Below are positions 23,206 to 30,791 of a stretch of DNA of 30,791 bases, piece by piece. Under the pieces are notes generated by a model. It had not been told where the DNA came from. It ran no database searches and was given only the letters and a program-made list of their open reading frames with translations. A program made the translations under genes and the position numbers. Positions within the stretch are counted from its first letter, which is position 1. Every line of letters begins with the position of its first letter. The stretch is from DATDCV01 sp036524155 (lineage in GTDB: Bacteria; Verrucomicrobiota; Verrucomicrobiia; Limisphaerales; UBA8199). The DNA lies in the NCBI GenBank assembly GCA_036524155.1, contig DATDCV010000436.1, positions 1 to 30,791 of the forward strand. The letters are read 5' to 3'.

Positions 23206-25154
23206 GTTGATTCCATATCGTTTTTACTATAGCGGTTGAAGTATAACCAATTACTGGGGCCAGGCAGATGAATTATCGATCCGCTCGTGCCAACAATTCC
23301 TGAGTGGCTGTGCCCGTCCGTTTTGTAAGTAATAATATCACCCGGTAGGAGCTTCGGATACTCTTGCTGTCTATCCTGTCTCCATGCGCGAAAAGGCTTT
23401 TTGCGACCGATCGCCTCTAATGTGGCCACACTTCGAGATAAAGTAATGCCCGCGCTACGATATGATTCATTTACGATGTCGGCGCATACTTTGTACATAA
23501 TGCTGTGAGGAGGTACAATTTCGGCGCTCCCAAAGAGTCTCGGCTTAATACGAGCTGCACTAGGAAACACTTTTCCCGCGTTATAATGTTGCCCGTCACA
23601 GGTAGGGCAACAGTATCTCAACTCTTGGGGATCCTCTTCGTCGTACATACCATTATCATTATTATCACGCTTATCTCTACACCAATCATCAAACCATATC
23701 CGCGGGCTGCTCTGTTTAAGCATAGCCTCCGCGTGAGAGGCTGCTTTCGAAGCTTGTGGTTGTGGTTGTTGCTCTTCACTTTGCGGCATTCTTTGAACGA
23801 GGTGGGACCCCATGCAGCGAAAATGCAGCGTGTTGTCTTGATTACAACAATGGCACGTCGCTTCCGTCTGTTGCACAACATGTGCCAATTCATGCGCAAG
23901 CAGTGTCCGGCCGGGAATCGTTTCAGGAGCATACTGCCCTGTTCCAAAAACTATGTTCCTGCCTAAAGTGAAGGCGGCCGCATTCAGTTGCCGAGCTTGT
24001 CTTGCAGCAGCTTCATTTGTGTGCAGACGCACCTGACTGAAATCACGACCGAAACGTGATTCGTAGAAAGCACGAGCCGATGTAGGTAAGGGTTCTCCCT
24101 GACCATCCAACGCATCCACGTTCTGGAAAGGCTCACTACTTGGAGCGCCACTAACGTGCGACGCTTTGCGTTGAACCGTTTCGCCTACGCCAACAAGCGG
24201 TGCGGCCCAGTATCCCTGCCTCACGAGAATGTCACGAATGCCATACACGTCAGTGAAGTCATCATAGCCGAGGTATTCAATAGCGTGTCGTGCCATTTGC
24301 CCCAGAGGAACTACCGGTACGAGCCACCATGCTTTATTCTTAAGCAGCAAACCTGCTTGATCAATATGCGCTTGAACTTTTTCCTCCGGCCAATTCTTAA
24401 AGTGTTTGAAGTGCAGAGACCCGGAGGCACGCATCTCTCTCGACGACCACTCGTCAGGGGAATCTTCCGGACTAGTAAAATCTGCTCTACTCTTTAACAA
24501 AGTTTTGAGGTCGTGAACTTTTGAACTCTTGAACTGCAGAACTCCTGTTTGGCTATCCACCTCTGTGCCGACATAGTCCCACAAATTATGTCCCTGTATT
24601 CCTCGGAGTTTTACGTACAAATTTAGCACCGTTAATCGTGTGGAGTGATTGTTGCGTCGTGCGTCGAACCAAGATTTGTCGTACCCTTTATTCCCGAGTT
24701 CTTTCTGGGCAAGTAGCGGCAGATGTTCCCATTGCGGGACAGGTACGAGATGCTCTTGCATAGTGGATGCCTTGCGCTGGGGCTGAATCCACATATCCTG
24801 TACATTTGATCTATTTGATGTAACAAGACTCTCCGAATGCTGTTGTTCTGCACGTACTGTGTCATTTTTGTCAGACATATCCTGGATAGACGCAGACCCT
24901 CTCATTACCTGTTCTGCAACTAAATCGGCTTCCTGTTCGTAAAGATCGTTTGGCGCACCGATTTGTAACTTTGCTTGAATACGGCCGGACTTAAGTTGTC
25001 TCTGCAGTTCCTGATTACCAAGTTTCCGGTGGAGGGGTAAGCTGAAATCACGAGGCGCATGTAGTAACGGAGAGAAAGTATTTGTCTTTGGTTTAGAGCA
25101 GCTACAGTGTCTCGATTCAGGAGTGTTCGCCGTTAATATAGCTCTTGATTTCAC
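23118..25154 (-). CDS. DUF4157 protein with C-terminal NlpC/P60-like domain, candidate eCIS effector
   Basis: The 678-aa product (GTG start at 25154) opens with the DUF4157-associated segment KLQIGAPNDLYEQEADLVAE at about 62-82. A stretch of about 200 residues that I do not recognise follows (about 130-325, Trp/His-rich, for example GSLHFKHFKNWPEEKVQAHI). The DUF4157 core comes next (about 345-430; FGRDFSQVRLHTNEAAARQA) with HELAH at 421-425. The C-terminal part has an EF-hand-like loop DNNDNGMYDEED near residue 500 and a probable NlpC/P60 fold: C557 in KVCADIVNESYRSAGI, PGDIITY, H617 in GHSHSGIV and H629 in SIIHLPG. DUF4157 is a known marker of eCIS cargo. NlpC/P60 enzymes cut peptidoglycan stem peptides or act as amidases. 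The DNA is visibly richer in A/T than its neighbours, which suggests transfer. Confidence 0.8.
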   Translation of the reverse strand: MKSRAILTANTPESRHCSCSKPKTNTFSPLLHAPRDFSLPLHRKLGNQELQRQLKSGRIQAKLQIGAPNDLYEQEADLVAEQVMRGSASIQDMSDKNDTVRAEQQHSESLVTSNRSNVQDMWIQPQRKASTMQEHLVPVPQWEHLPLLAQKELGNKGYDKSWFDARRNNHSTRLTVLNLYVKLRGIQGHNLWDYVGTEVDSQTGVLQFKSSKVHDLKTLLKSRADFTSPEDSPDEWSSREMRASGSLHFKHFKNWPEEKVQAHIDQAGLLLKNKAWWLVPVVPLGQMARHAIEYLGYDDFTDVYGIRDILVRQGYWAAPLVGVGETVQRKASHVSGAPSSEPFQNVDALDGQGEPLPTSARAFYESRFGRDFSQVRLHTNEAAARQARQLNAAAFTLGRNIVFGTGQYAPETIPGRTLLAHELAHVVQQTEATCHCCNQDNTLHFRCMGSHLVQRMPQSEEQQPQPQASKAASHAEAMLKQSSPRIWFDDWCRDKRDNNDNGMYDEEDPQELRYCCPTCDGQHYNAGKVFPSAARIKPRLFGSAEIVPPHSIMYKVCADIVNESYRSAGITLSRSVATLEAIGRKKPFRAWRQDRQQEYPKLLPGDIITYKTDGHSHSGIVGTSGSIIHLPGPSNWLYFNRYSKNDMESTWPTTWRLFFGISQVSRLSSDAGPKKHGT

Positions 25155-25233
25155 AACTTAGAAATACTGTTGTAGGTTCAAGTGCGCCTTGCGCCAGGGT
25201 CGGCGGCGGCCGTTGGTACTGCGGCTAGCGGGT

Positions 25234-25252
25234 CGAAAAAGTAACTTTTTCG
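25234..25252. repeat. 19-bp palindrome upstream of the DUF4157 gene
   Basis: CGAAAAAGT and ACTTTTTCG are perfect 9-bp arms around a single A, in the 167-bp gap between the 369-aa gene and the DUF4157 gene. The one-base centre favours a protein-binding operator over an RNA hairpin, though an 8-bp stem with a 3-nt loop could also form. The rest of the gap holds no gene. Confidence 0.5.
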
Positions 25253-25321
25253 TCTTTGCAGATGTGCAGATAAGTTCTGTTAAAGTGTTGTAGACAGGTA
25301 GGAGCAGCAGTTGTTTGTCGC

Positions 25322-26431
25322 TTACGATTTCTTCTTCCGCTTCACTCTGCGTTCAGGTGTAGCCGCTGGACTCACGGGCCCAGCGGACTTGGTGGATTTC
25401 TTGGCCTTTTCGGGCGTTTTAACGGCGGGCGAAGGCCCAACCGCCACTGGTTCATGCGGCTTCGCCCCCCGGGCTGTCTCGGAACCAACAGGCCGAGCAA
25501 TGCCAGGAGAAACCGATGCTTCACTGGCGGGAGGCCGGCTCGCAGCCGGCTCAGGCGGCGCGCCAAAGGGGCCGGGATCATCCTTCTTCGCACTCGCTTC
25601 TCTCTTAATCTCGTCCAGAATTTGCTGTGTCTCGTCTAATTGGGCTTTCAGCCGTTTTTGCACGCCTTCGTAATAATGCTTTAGCCGATCTCCTTTGGTT
25701 TGAAGTTCGAGCGCACGCGCTTCGCGTTCGGCCCGGAATTGGACGGCTGAGTCGAGCTGGGGTTGCACATCGATCGAGGTGGACACGGCCGCGACGAGTG
25801 TCTGCGTATGGTCCGGCCGCGGGCAGACGGCCTGGGCCGCCCGGTAAACGGGCTTGCCCTCTGGCGTCACCACCTCCACCGAGGGCTCGCTTTTTCGCTC
25901 CGCCAGCTGCGCAGCCTGTTCCTTGCTCAGCGAGAGCAGCACATTGCCGTCGGGATCAGTCACGCCCTCGGCGAGGACCTTGCCTTGCTGAGTCTCATCA
26001 ATAAGTCGCACCTGCAGCCCCGGCAGGCCCAGGGAGGTTTTCTCATCCACCACTCGAGCACCGAACTGAAACAGGTTCGGGTCGGCTTTCATCAATGGCG
26101 GAGAAGCGGCCGCGTGCAACGTGCCTTGAAACGTCGCTCTTTCCTGGGCTGCTTCAGCAGTGCGTTCTTTCAGCTCCTCTTCGTACGCTCCCGCGCTTGC
26201 TTTGAGTGTATCGGCCCGCTTTTGAAAATAGCCATGCACGGCCTCTTTCATCGCCGGCAAGGTCGCCGTGAAGTGTTTCTTCCATTCCGGTGAGGCGAAG
26301 AGCTGTTCCGCCAAGCCGGCCAAGGTGCTGGAGGATACGTCCAGGTTCAGGTCGTTCAGATTCCACTTGGTGAAATCAAACTTTCGCCAATCCGGATTGG
26401 CGCCGTCGGAGGGATCGCTGAATGAGTTCAT
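25322..26431 (-). CDS. Hypothetical protein with Ig-like domain, coiled coil and Lys/Pro-rich tail
   Basis: The 369-aa product begins MNSFSDPSDGANPDWRKFDF with no signal peptide. Residues about 40-115 are helical (LAEQLFASPEWKKHFTATLP). Residues about 120-215 look like a carboxypeptidase-regulatory or CnaB-like beta-sandwich (FGARVVDEKTSLGLPGLQVR, then GVTDPDGNVLLSL). A coiled coil follows at about 225-280 (HYYEGVQKRLKAQLDETQQI), then a Pro/Ala-rich tail ending KRKKKS. The gene starts 24 bp after the beta-helix gene, so the two are probably cotranscribed. The build suggests a spacer or adaptor in a phage-tail-like particle; this is inference, and no named family is recognised. Confidence 0.65.
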   Translation of the reverse strand: MNSFSDPSDGANPDWRKFDFTKWNLNDLNLDVSSSTLAGLAEQLFASPEWKKHFTATLPAMKEAVHGYFQKRADTLKASAGAYEEELKERTAEAAQERATFQGTLHAAASPPLMKADPNLFQFGARVVDEKTSLGLPGLQVRLIDETQQGKVLAEGVTDPDGNVLLSLSKEQAAQLAERKSEPSVEVVTPEGKPVYRAAQAVCPRPDHTQTLVAAVSTSIDVQPQLDSAVQFRAEREARALELQTKGDRLKHYYEGVQKRLKAQLDETQQILDEIKREASAKKDDPGPFGAPPEPAASRPPASEASVSPGIARPVGSETARGAKPHEPVAVGPSPAVKTPEKAKKSTKSAGPVSPAATPERRVKRKKKS

Positions 26432-26455
26432 ACACTAGCCTAGTATACACCGTTA

Positions 26456-29400
26456 TTACGGCAGAATCAGGTTATGGTCGATGGCCATGAGCGAAAACCC
26501 GCTGTGAGAGATGGCCCCCGTGGTCAGGTTCGAAGTGATTATGGCCCTGCCGCCGCTCCACCATCCTGGACCATGCAGTAAAACGCTGTTTGCGCCTCCC
26601 GAGGTCTGGCGTACGATATTGCCATCGACAATGGCAAACTTGGCGGACAAGACCAGGCATGGGGCAGGCGCCTGCGAGGTAAAATGGTTGGCCTGTAATT
26701 GCAATGAATCTTCCGAGACAACATTCACCCACCGATTCCGTCGATCCGAGCCACCAGTCATTACGTTGTTCTGAATCAGTAAAGGGCCGTCGCAGCGTAG
26801 GATTCGCAAGGCGAAGTCAGTCTTATTACGAAGGCAATTACCTTGTAGTCGAACGTCGCCATGCAATGCACTTAGGGCTATTCCCGCGTCATTGTTCGCC
26901 AGCGTGTTCCCATTGATTTCGGCCCCTGCGAGAGTGTCGGCATAGAGGCCATAGCAGTTCAAACTCTCTTCACCCCCTGAGTCGTTGGCAATAATAGAAT
27001 TGCCCGACACCTTCACATCCCTGCCCGTCCCTAACACGACCGCTCCAGCATGCCACGAACCGCCCCGGCAGCGCGTGATTTGGTTGCCACAAACGGCTAA
27101 TCGATTGGTCACCGTCTCAGCGGCGACCGTCGAGATCCCGTTCAACCGAAAACTTCGGATGAGATTCTTCTCAAGGCGGGCCCCGGTGACATTCTCCGCA
27201 AACAGGATGCCGTGGGCCGGGCCGCCAAAGAGCTCATTGGCAATGATGCACAGTTGAGTAGCGCCGCTTTTCAGAAGAATTAGCCCGGTAACAATCGGTG
27301 CCTCTGGCTGCCAAGCCCGCAAGAAATTGCTCTGGATCGTGCAAGCGGACGCGTTGAGCTCGATGGCGGTGATCCCACAGAAAATGTTGTTATCGAAAAT
27401 TTGCGTGAAGTCGCACTCAGAGACGATCCCCTTACCGCTGACATTGAACGCGTTACTCTGGATCAGATGGCGGGGGTTGATGACCTGTGAGAAAGCGGAG
27501 AGCCCTTCGCTATGCCCGGCACCTAACTCGATGCCTACGTTGGCACATAGCAAAAACGTGTTTTCGAGAATAGCGAAATCGCCGCTGATGATCCGAGCAC
27601 TCTTCTGGATGCCGTTCACAAAGGTGAGGAACACGTTGCGGTGGGCCTTCAGAACAGCGGCCAATCCAATTGATTCAAGACTGCCGGCCTCAGCCCTCGC
27701 CGTTCCGTATGTGCTCGCCATCATGCCGGCTCCGTTCCCAGTGAAGCCACCGTTGACCATCGCCAGGCCCAGTAACGGACTCAGGATCCGGGCCAGCTCT
27801 GCCAGCGACAAGAGCTCAATCCCGTACAATCCCAAGAACGTGTTTCCCTCGTACCTAAAGTCGACGACAATACCTGCGTGAAGGATACTGACCCACAGAC
27901 CCAAGATAAGGTTGTCCGACACTTGGACTAAGACTCCGAAAATTGTAAACACGCCGATGAAGGCAAAACACTGGTTGTCGGTAATCCGGCCGTCGAGGAC
28001 CAGGTAACCCAGCACGCCTAGCTGTGCGACGATCCAGTTGTCGCGGATAGTGGCATTGCGGGCAACTATCAGGATGATCCCAGCCACTTGGAGATCCGTC
28101 TGCGAGACCGCGGCTGCAAAGGCTCGGGAAACTTCCTGCTGGAACCTATCAAGGTTGTCCCGTGTGAGCTGATTCTCTGACAGGAGCTTCTTGAGTTTCT
28201 CTTGATTGAGGCCAGCCAAGTGGTTGTGGACTATCTCCAGTCCGGCCGCCTCCTGGATATAGATGGCCACCAGGCGCGTGAGCAGTCGGTTATCGCGGAT
28301 CTCCAAGGCCCGCACCTGTCTGCCGGTTGAAACCACACCCTTCGGCGCCAAGATGAGGTTTTCCTTGATCACGCAACCAGTGCAAAGGCCTGCCAAGCTC
28401 ACAGCTCGCCCGTTCTGAGTTCCGCCCTCGGCGGCGCCGGCCGGGTCTTGGAAGTTCAGGTTCACCAGTGTGCAGCTCTTAATGGTGCAGAAGTGTGAGC
28501 GCGTCAGTTCGATCAGGACTTGGGCATCAAGTGAGGCAATGAACATCTGCTCGATACTAATATGCTCGCAACCTCCAATTTCCATGAACCTCTGGTTGCC
28601 TTGACTGGCGGCAAACAGGATTCGCGTGGCAGGCCCCGTCCCGCGGATGATGATATTGCGCAGCCCCTGGAGCCTGATTGTCTGCTGGACTGTGTAAACG
28701 CCGCGGCCGATGCATACCACTCCACCGCGGTTGCCGAGCGCATTGATGGCTTGTTGGATGTCGGTGAACTGGCCGTGGCTGTCCACGCCATCGCCCACAG
28801 TGACCGTGCACCCCGCTTCGCAACACACCGGCGGCCAATGTTTGCGGCAGTCGTCGAAGGTGGTGTTTCGGATGGGGGCGCGCCAATGGATAAAGCCTAG
28901 GCGGCAATAGTGGTGCAGAATCCCACGGGGAGGCGCTTTAACCAGAGGCTCCACCGAGCCGTCGGCCGTCCTGGCCGCGAATACCCAATAATCACCAACC
29001 TTGAAATTGCCTCTCGTCGCGCTTGGGTCTAACGTGAATTCGACACGGATTCCATCCTCGATATCAATCGGACCCGCTGTGACGTCCAAGAGCCCGTCGG
29101 CGTCCACCTTCCGGGTCTGGTCCCAGCGACGGACGCGCGTATGCCGGGAAGGATCGGTAGCGTCGAAGTTAATCGCGGCAGGAATCGGCGGAGCAAAGGC
29201 CAGGACTCGATTGGCCTCGTCGATAGCGGTGATTCGCGCCATGTGGCCCGCCAGGCCTACCCGTCCAGACCCGTCATCCCCGAATTCGCGGAAATCGTCC
29301 GTGATCTCGATCCAGTTGCCGATCTCAAAGCGGAGTACGCGATCGCGGCCAATTTGTTGCACGACGATGTGGTTGGCATCGGGAATGCCAGAAACGGAGG

Positions 29401-30220
29401 AGGCGATTGTGGCATTGTTCCGTGACCATTTGAACTTGGCAGGCGCTCCACCTCCAACGGTGCCCGGCGAATGAATTTCCACGCGATACAACCTGTTCTC
29501 CAAACCACGATACCCACCGCTCGGTGAAATGATGCAAGGATCGTCGGAGGAGGGAGGCGCGACCGCCGACGTCGTCAATCGACCCGCCGATGGAGCCACG
29601 AGATCGTTCCACCTCTGAATAACATCGCCACACCCATGCTGGCCGATGTCCTGCAAAGCGCGGACCTGCCACACCGATTGGACGCGCGTCGTAGTATCTG
29701 GACCACCGAGTGCAATCTCCCGCAGGGATGGCTCTTCCAGGACCGTCACTTCGCGCTGCCAGACATCGATGTAAACCAGATCGCTTGTGCCGGGAGTCGC
29801 GTTCAGTACCGGGGGCAGCGGCTGGGGCAAGTAGGGTTGATCGTTGTATGGGATAGGAAGTCCACCACGAAGCTCACCCAGATCGGCGAGATAATCCTCA
29901 GGAGGCGGAGGATTAACCCGCGGGAGACCATGATTTTCGACCTGGATGCCATCCACGTACATCCTGCCGATCCCGATGTTGAATGCCCCCATGGCAGTGG
30001 GGATAATCAGGAAGGGATCCAGTTCCGGTGGAGTTCCCGGGGCGACTTGAGGCACCGTGCAATGACCGATGATGTCAATCGTTTCGGAGCGCCACCGCCG
30101 GTCGATGATTTCAATGAGTTCATTGAAATCCGCATCGAGATCAACCCGCCCTTGTTGTTTGAGGACACCCGAATAGTCCTTTCTGGCCCTGAATGTGAAT
30201 TTAGTATAATCGCCGCTCAT
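26456..30220 (-). CDS. DUF6519 protein with right-handed parallel beta-helix
   Basis: The 1254-aa product opens MSGDYTKFTFRARKDYSGVL and QQGRVDLDADFNEL, the start of DUF6519 (about 1-430). From about 470 the sequence becomes a pectate-lyase-like beta-helix (FTDIQQAINALGNRGGVVCI, GRGVYTV, then many short turns such as IRDNRLL, VHNHLAG, VSGNSII, INGNTLANND, IQNNVMTGGS). A helical insertion (NQEKLKKLLSENQLTRDNLD and onward) interrupts the helix at about 673-713. AAGGAG sits 7 nt before the ATG, and the previous gene ends 15 bp upstream, so this is an operon member. Proteins of this build are tail-spike- or surface-like and may bind glycans. No catalytic residues were identified. Confidence 0.75.
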   Translation of the reverse strand: MSGDYTKFTFRARKDYSGVLKQQGRVDLDADFNELIEIIDRRWRSETIDIIGHCTVPQVAPGTPPELDPFLIIPTAMGAFNIGIGRMYVDGIQVENHGLPRVNPPPPEDYLADLGELRGGLPIPYNDQPYLPQPLPPVLNATPGTSDLVYIDVWQREVTVLEEPSLREIALGGPDTTTRVQSVWQVRALQDIGQHGCGDVIQRWNDLVAPSAGRLTTSAVAPPSSDDPCIISPSGGYRGLENRLYRVEIHSPGTVGGGAPAKFKWSRNNATIASSVSGIPDANHIVVQQIGRDRVLRFEIGNWIEITDDFREFGDDGSGRVGLAGHMARITAIDEANRVLAFAPPIPAAINFDATDPSRHTRVRRWDQTRKVDADGLLDVTAGPIDIEDGIRVEFTLDPSATRGNFKVGDYWVFAARTADGSVEPLVKAPPRGILHHYCRLGFIHWRAPIRNTTFDDCRKHWPPVCCEAGCTVTVGDGVDSHGQFTDIQQAINALGNRGGVVCIGRGVYTVQQTIRLQGLRNIIIRGTGPATRILFAASQGNQRFMEIGGCEHISIEQMFIASLDAQVLIELTRSHFCTIKSCTLVNLNFQDPAGAAEGGTQNGRAVSLAGLCTGCVIKENLILAPKGVVSTGRQVRALEIRDNRLLTRLVAIYIQEAAGLEIVHNHLAGLNQEKLKKLLSENQLTRDNLDRFQQEVSRAFAAAVSQTDLQVAGIILIVARNATIRDNWIVAQLGVLGYLVLDGRITDNQCFAFIGVFTIFGVLVQVSDNLILGLWVSILHAGIVVDFRYEGNTFLGLYGIELLSLAELARILSPLLGLAMVNGGFTGNGAGMMASTYGTARAEAGSLESIGLAAVLKAHRNVFLTFVNGIQKSARIISGDFAILENTFLLCANVGIELGAGHSEGLSAFSQVINPRHLIQSNAFNVSGKGIVSECDFTQIFDNNIFCGITAIELNASACTIQSNFLRAWQPEAPIVTGLILLKSGATQLCIIANELFGGPAHGILFAENVTGARLEKNLIRSFRLNGISTVAAETVTNRLAVCGNQITRCRGGSWHAGAVVLGTGRDVKVSGNSIIANDSGGEESLNCYGLYADTLAGAEINGNTLANNDAGIALSALHGDVRLQGNCLRNKTDFALRILRCDGPLLIQNNVMTGGSDRRNRWVNVVSEDSLQLQANHFTSQAPAPCLVLSAKFAIVDGNIVRQTSGGANSVLLHGPGWWSGGRAIITSNLTTGAISHSGFSLMAIDHNLILP

Positions 30221-30235
30221 GTCCGTGCTCCTTGT

Positions 30236-30791
30236 TTAGGTGACAAAGATGATTCCAGGATCCAGTCCGAAAGGCAGATATTCCTCCAGACGAATACGCA
30301 AATTGGTTTCCCGTTGTGGCTGTTTCAAATGACAGAAGACTCCCATTTCCGAACCATCCTCGGCTCCGGTGCGAATCTCGACAGGACTCTTCAGGCGCAG
30401 TTGCGCGTAACCGGGGTCGCCATAGTGAAACGACGTGAATGAGGGAACGACGCGTGCGCGCACCTGAGCGATAAGGGCCGCCTTTTCTGCCGGCGTTATC
30501 GGACCGGCCTTCTCGGCCCGCTCGATGCGAGTGGCAATTTCCAGATCGGGCTGGCAGCGATGCCGCCGCGGTGTGACGGACCCATCGTCAACATAACTGA
30601 AACGGACGCATCCGTCCTGGTCCTGATCGCTGAACACCGATTCTGTGAAAATAACCTCGCTAGCCAGAGGCAACTTGCTGAAGAACGAACGCCCGAAGAT
30701 GGTGACACGTTCGAGAGTGCCCGGGGGGCCGGGCTGATCGTTGGTGTTCGTTGCGGCGATAGCCGCACGGCCGAGCCCATCGATAATCGAA
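30236..30791 (-). CDS. C-terminal part of a conserved protein of the same operon, truncated by the window edge
   Basis: The frame is open from the right edge (SIIDGLGRAAIAATNTNDQP) to a stop at 30236, giving 184 residues with no start in view. Recognisable stretches are SEVIFTESVFSDQDQDGCVR, FSYVDDGSVTPRRHRCQPD, SFTSFHYGDPGYAQL and RTGAEDGSEMGVFCHLKQPQ. This resembles the C-terminus of large beta-helix-like proteins found beside DUF6519 genes in several bacterial phyla, from memory of the motif pattern and not from a search. It precedes the DUF6519 gene by 15 bp. Function unknown; a particle or surface component is plausible. Confidence 0.65.
   Translation of the reverse strand, partial: SIIDGLGRAAIAATNTNDQPGPPGTLERVTIFGRSFFSKLPLASEVIFTESVFSDQDQDGCVRFSYVDDGSVTPRRHRCQPDLEIATRIERAEKAGPITPAEKAALIAQVRARVVPSFTSFHYGDPGYAQLRLKSPVEIRTGAEDGSEMGVFCHLKQPQRETNLRIRLEEYLPFGLDPGIIFVT

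Overview
The window looks like about 31 kb of a soil or freshwater Verrucomicrobiota genome, probably from the Pedosphaera/Limisphaerales side. I infer this from family content, not from a marker gene: a thioredoxin fused to a TIGR03435-type domain, secreted leucine-rich-repeat (LRR) proteins ending in SUMF1/FGE-type domains, secreted Kelch proteins, and the short C-terminal module ending FYRVRSP that these bacteria often attach to secreted proteins. Most left-half genes have no Shine-Dalgarno sequence, which also fits. No rRNA, tRNA or CRISPR array was seen.

Left half (about 1-15600, + strand). A thioredoxin/TIGR03435 protein and an AhpD-like protein come first, each preceded by a related leader sequence. 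Then comes a block of three alternating gene pairs, each pair an LRR-FGE protein followed by a Kelch protein (2077-7932, 7981-11479, 11545-14732). The copies differ mainly in repeat number. The first LRR gene carries two LRR blocks, and the last Kelch gene is reduced to about one repeat. The block ends in a VCBS/FG-GAP-type gene broken by an amber codon. All products have signal peptides and are probably secreted or surface proteins.

Middle (about 15600-23000). This is a worn-down region. It holds remnants of IS3-type and IS21-type transposases, an AAA+ ATPase whose Walker A motif is joined directly to its lid region, a helicase fragment, a minus-strand gene interrupted by a stop, and a 46-bp direct repeat. 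Apparently intact genes between the wreckage, all on the minus strand, encode a bicupin, an alpha/beta hydrolase, a DUF1360 membrane protein, a conserved 106-aa protein and a SLOG/LOG-type protein.

Right part (about 23100-30791, minus strand). This looks like the accessory end of an extracellular contractile injection system (eCIS) or similar phage-tail-like locus. In transcription order it has a protein entering from beyond the right edge, a 1254-aa DUF6519/parallel beta-helix protein, a 369-aa protein with an Ig-like domain and coiled coil, and a 678-aa DUF4157 protein. The DUF4157 protein ends in an NlpC/P60-like cysteine peptidase domain, the architecture expected of an eCIS cargo toxin. 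No sheath, tube or baseplate gene lies inside the window, so the eCIS assignment rests on DUF4157, the DUF6519 protein and the AAA+ remnant. The strongest candidate for something undescribed is this DUF4157 effector, with its unfamiliar insert of about 200 residues and a small ORF overlapping its 3' end.
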